Positions 20,292-22,529 of a stretch of 22,529 nt of DNA are shown here, in pieces (positions within the stretch are counted from its first letter, which is position 1; the number at the start of each line of letters is the position of its first letter). Both the position numbers and the translations under genes were made by a program. Location: positions 1 through 22,529 of the forward strand of contig JBBDIO010000175.1 in assembly GCA_040880365.1 (NCBI GenBank). Reading direction: 5' to 3'. The DNA is from JBBDIO01 sp040880365. Its GTDB lineage: Bacteria > Chloroflexota > Anaerolineae > Caldilineales > Caldilineaceae. The notes below the pieces were generated by a model. It worked only from the letters and a program-made list of their open reading frames with translations, was not told the DNA's origin and made no database searches.

Positions 20292-20393
20292 TAGGACATA
20301 CCGTTTGAGCAATCGACAATTGCGCATAGGCTGTTGAATGTGCGCGCACCATCCAACGTATGCAAACTGGACTATGGAGTAAGGAGCAAGAGT

Positions 20394-22217
20394 ATGCTAC
20401 TACAACCGAAAACCTGGAGCCTGGGCCTGGCGCTGATTCTGGTATTGGCGCTGGCGGCGTGTGCAGGTGCGCCGGTCGCGCCGGGCGGAGATGCGCCCGC
20501 GCCGCTTGCCGAAGCCGAAGCGACGGCGGAACCGGGCGAAGAAGCTACAGAAGAAGCCACAGAAGAAGATGATGACCAGGAAGTTGTGCGCACCGTGGTC
20601 GAAGGTTCCCAGGCGGCCCAGGCCAGCGAATCGCTGGGGGTGAGCGTGGTGAGCGATGAGGATGTGACCACCCCGCGCGCCGAAGATTTGTGGGGCGGCA
20701 CCTATCGCGCGGTTACCACCTCCGATGGCGTGAGCTTCCATCCCTATCAGACCACCGACACCGGCTCTTTGGGGCTGCAAAGCATGGTCTATGATGGTGC
20801 GCTTCTGCGCCTGCACGAAGACACGCTGGAATATGTGCCGCACATGGCCGAAAGCTATACCATCTCCGACGATGGCCTGATCTTTACCTTTACGCTGCGC
20901 GAAAACATGTTCTGGACCGATGGCGAACCGATTACGGCCTTTGATTACAAATGGACCTTTGATCAGGTAACCAACCCCGATAACGGCTTCCCCTATCTGT
21001 CCCAGCTTCAGTTCATTACTTCCTATGAAGCGTTGGATGAACGCACCCTGGAAATCCAGATTGGTGAAATCTATGCCCCGGCGCTGGGCCAGATGTCGGG
21101 ACTGATCACGCCCCTGCCCCAGCACATCTGGGAAGAACTGGATTGGAGCGACCCGGTTCAGAATCCCGAAATTAACAGCCCCACGGTCACGTCGGGTGCG
21201 TATAAGCTGGAAGAATGGGAGCGCGATCAATATGCGCTCTTCTCGGCCAACGAGAATTACTGGTACAAGGGTCGTCCCAACTTCGATGAATATCTGCGTG
21301 AGATTGTGCCGGATCAGGATATCGCCTATCAGCGCCTGCGCAGTGGCGAATCGGACACGGGTTCCATTTCTCCCGAAAATCTGGAAGAAGCGCGCGAACT
21401 GGACAATGTGACCGTCTATGAATGGTGGCCCGCGGCCGCCAGCTGGTCGTTCATCGGCCTGAACATGCGCGAAGGCTTCCCCACCCACGATCTGAATGTG
21501 CGGCGCGGCATCAACTATGCGCTGGACAAGCAATTGATCACCGAAGAAGTGATGGTTGGGCAGGGCCGACGTCTCTGTTCGGCTTTCCCCGAAACATCGT
21601 GGGTCTATAACCCCGATGTGGAGTGTTACAACTATGATGTGGATCTGGCGTTGGCCGAATTCGAGACAGCCGGCTATACCTTCGACGGTTCGCAGATGCT
21701 GGATGCCGACGGCAATCAACTGACCCTGCGCCTGCTCTTTGGCCCCAACACCAGCCGCGTGCGCGAGCTGATCGCTGTGACCACCCAGGACTATCTGGGC
21801 CAGATTGGCATCAACGTGGAAATTCAGGCGCTGGAATGGGGCGCGTTCCTCGCAGCCCTGGACGCAGCCGAACCCGAGTGGGACATGTTCATCAGTGGCT
21901 GGTCTGCCACCATCGAGCCACATATCATGTATACCATCTGGGCCGAAGACAGCATCCCCGAACTGAACTCGGTCGCCTACATCAACAAGGATGTGGAGGA
22001 GTTGTTCCGCCAGGGCGGCGCGACTTATGACACTGAAATGCGCAAGGAACTCTATGGCGAGGTGCAGCGCATCATTTCGGATGAAGCGCCCTATGTGTTC
22101 CTCTTTTATCAAAAGGCATGGAGTGGACAGAACAATCGTATCCAGGGCATCGACCCGCGTGCGTTGGGTATCGGCTGGAACAGCGAAGACTGGTATATTC
22201 AGGCGACGCAGGAATAG
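20394..22217 (+). CDS. ABC transporter solute-binding lipoprotein, conventional SBP family 5
   Basis: A 607-aa secreted lipoprotein. The signal peptide MLLQPKTWSLGLALILVLAL ends in the lipobox LAAC with C23, followed by an acidic linker (AEATAEPGEEATEEATEEDD, 41-60). The ATG at 20394 follows AAGGAG at 7 nt; an in-frame ATG at 20334 is rejected because it would precede the signal peptide and lacks a site. Here the family motifs come in the normal order: GGTYRAVTTSDGVSFHPY (101-118), YVPHMAESYTISDDGLIFTF (147-166) with WTDGEPITAFD (174-184), SGAYKLEEWERDQYALFSAN (267-286), then NVRRGINYALDKQLI (368-382). It should bind peptides or a similar solute at the outer face of the membrane. The permease expected downstream begins near 22439. 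Stem-loops and a palindromic element follow the stop. Confidence 0.95.
   Translation: MLLQPKTWSLGLALILVLALAACAGAPVAPGGDAPAPLAEAEATAEPGEEATEEATEEDDDQEVVRTVVEGSQAAQASESLGVSVVSDEDVTTPRAEDLWGGTYRAVTTSDGVSFHPYQTTDTGSLGLQSMVYDGALLRLHEDTLEYVPHMAESYTISDDGLIFTFTLRENMFWTDGEPITAFDYKWTFDQVTNPDNGFPYLSQLQFITSYEALDERTLEIQIGEIYAPALGQMSGLITPLPQHIWEELDWSDPVQNPEINSPTVTSGAYKLEEWERDQYALFSANENYWYKGRPNFDEYLREIVPDQDIAYQRLRSGESDTGSISPENLEEARELDNVTVYEWWPAAASWSFIGLNMREGFPTHDLNVRRGINYALDKQLITEEVMVGQGRRLCSAFPETSWVYNPDVECYNYDVDLALAEFETAGYTFDGSQMLDADGNQLTLRLLFGPNTSRVRELIAVTTQDYLGQIGINVEIQALEWGAFLAALDAAEPEWDMFISGWSATIEPHIMYTIWAEDSIPELNSVAYINKDVEELFRQGGATYDTEMRKELYGEVQRIISDEAPYVFLFYQKAWSGQNNRIQGIDPRALGIGWNSEDWYIQATQE
20541..20564. 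repeat. 12-bp tandem duplication in the SBP2 linker
   Basis: GAAGCTACAGAA (20541-20552) followed by GAAGCCACAGAA (20553-20564), encoding E-A-T-E twice in the acidic linker after the lipid anchor; the one difference is silent. Confidence 0.7.
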
Positions 22218-22238
22218 GCCAGCCTGATAGGTTGGCCT
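22216..22238 (+). other. Stem-loop at the SBP2 stop codon
   Basis: AGGCCAGCC (22216-22224) pairs with GGTTGGCCT (22230-22238) around TGATA, with one G-U pair; the stem starts inside the TAG stop codon. No T run follows. Confidence 0.6.
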
Positions 22239-22245
22239 GCTGTAC

Positions 22246-22297
22246 GGCTGTGGCGCAGATTCCGGGATTGCAGATATCCGGGGTCTGCGTCACAGCC
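22246..22297 (+). other. Long stem-loop downstream of SBP2
   Basis: GGCTGTGGCGCAGATTCCGG (22246-22265) pairs with the strand ending TCTGCGTCACAGCC (up to 22297) through about 20 pairs including G-U pairs, with a loop of about 12 nt. No T run follows. Like the hairpins after SBP1, it lies between a binding-protein gene and a permease start. Confidence 0.7.
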
Positions 22298-22328
22298 TGT
22301 GAGTCTGATATGGCGATCCGGTAGCCGC

Positions 22329-22395
22329 GTAGGTCACCGCTCCTGCGGTGACAAGTGGGCAACCGACGGACGTCACGCCAGGCGGCGTGACCTAC
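22329..22395 (-). repeat. Dispersed palindromic element, copy C (67 bp)
   Basis: Starts GTAGGTCACCGCTCCTGCGG and ends GTGACCTAC, with hairpins GTCACCGC-TCCT-GCGGTGAC and GTCACGCC-AGGC-GGCGTGAC. In reverse complement it aligns end to end with copy B, including the central spacer, so it is inserted in the opposite orientation. Confidence 0.88.
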
Positions 22396-22438
22396 TGGTA
22401 TAGGAATCGGGGCGGTATATTCTGGCTAGTCTGAGATT

Positions 22439-22529
22439 ATGCAAGGTCTGACACGGTACATCGTTCGTCGTAGTCTCCAATAGTTTTCCCTCTTGTGTGT
22501 AACCTCGCTCATTGCTTTGAGCTTCTATC
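22439..22529 (+). pseudogene. Possible 5' end of a DppB-like permease, interrupted by an amber codon
   Basis: From ATG 22439 the frame reads MQGLTRYIVRRSLQ, then TAG (22481-22483), then in the same frame FSLLCVTSLIALSFY to the window end. A short N-terminal RYIVRR block followed by a hydrophobic helix is the usual start of OppB/DppB permeases, which commonly follow the binding-protein gene, as here. One base change (TAG to TTG) would restore a continuous permease start. It could be a true nonsense mutation, a sequencing or assembly error near a contig end, or coincidence in a short stretch. There is no strong ribosome binding site before the ATG. Confidence 0.45.

Noticed and set aside
20400..22112. 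A 570-codon open frame antisense to SBP2
   Set aside because: It lies fully opposite a well-supported lipoprotein gene. Its translation has no recognisable domain and it is a by-product of codon bias on the coding strand.

Overview
The window looks like a metagenome-assembled chromosome fragment of a Chloroflexota bacterium (Anaerolineae/Caldilineae-like). This is inferred from gene content and style, not from a marker gene: a large LuxR-type (LAL) ATPase regulator, two lipoprotein-dependent oligopeptide-family ABC importers with Glu/Ala/Pro-rich linkers, a moderately high GC content, and Shine-Dalgarno, TTG and apparently leaderless starts used side by side. A 100-base N run shows the sequence is scaffolded. 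No rRNA, tRNA, CRISPR array, integrase or transposase was seen.

Left part (1-5804, minus strand). From the right: a DoxX-family membrane protein with its own terminator; a metal-dependent amidohydrolase of the imidazolonepropionase/prolidase-like group; a 927-aa LAL-type LuxR regulator with a promoter that appears leaderless; an 82-aa conserved protein of unknown function; and the first 130 codons of a multi-spanning membrane protein that runs off the left edge. The last three may form one module (regulator plus targets).

Centre (5805-9706). A 710-bp gene-free stretch full of short tandem duplications precedes a plus-strand CPBP-family membrane protease. argH (argininosuccinate lyase) follows and ends in a clear terminator. 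A good sigma70-type promoter then opens a leader of about 590 nt.

Right part (9707-22529, plus strand). This is an ABC importer island. First come two ATPases (OppD/OppF-like), closed by a terminator. A complete second system follows: a lipoprotein solute-binding protein (SBP1), two permeases, and two ATPases separated by the N gap. A 70-aa membrane protein follows, then a second, conventional solute-binding lipoprotein (SBP2), and finally what looks like the first codons of another permease, interrupted by an amber codon near the window end. The first ATPase pair may serve SBP2 and its permeases, with the SBP1 system lying between them.

Most notable points: (1) SBP1 appears circularly permuted, with the usual C-terminal half of the family ahead of the usual N-terminal half plus an extra C-terminal beta domain, and its partner permease has a roughly 180-aa extracytoplasmic insertion. 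(2) A 64-67 bp double-hairpin palindrome occurs three times, in both orientations, with a compensatory base-pair change. (3) At least 18 short tandem duplications (9-18 bp units) are scattered through intergenic and coding DNA. (4) The N gap is flanked by identical 22-nt sequences, so it may be an unmerged overlap or a collapsed repeat rather than missing DNA.
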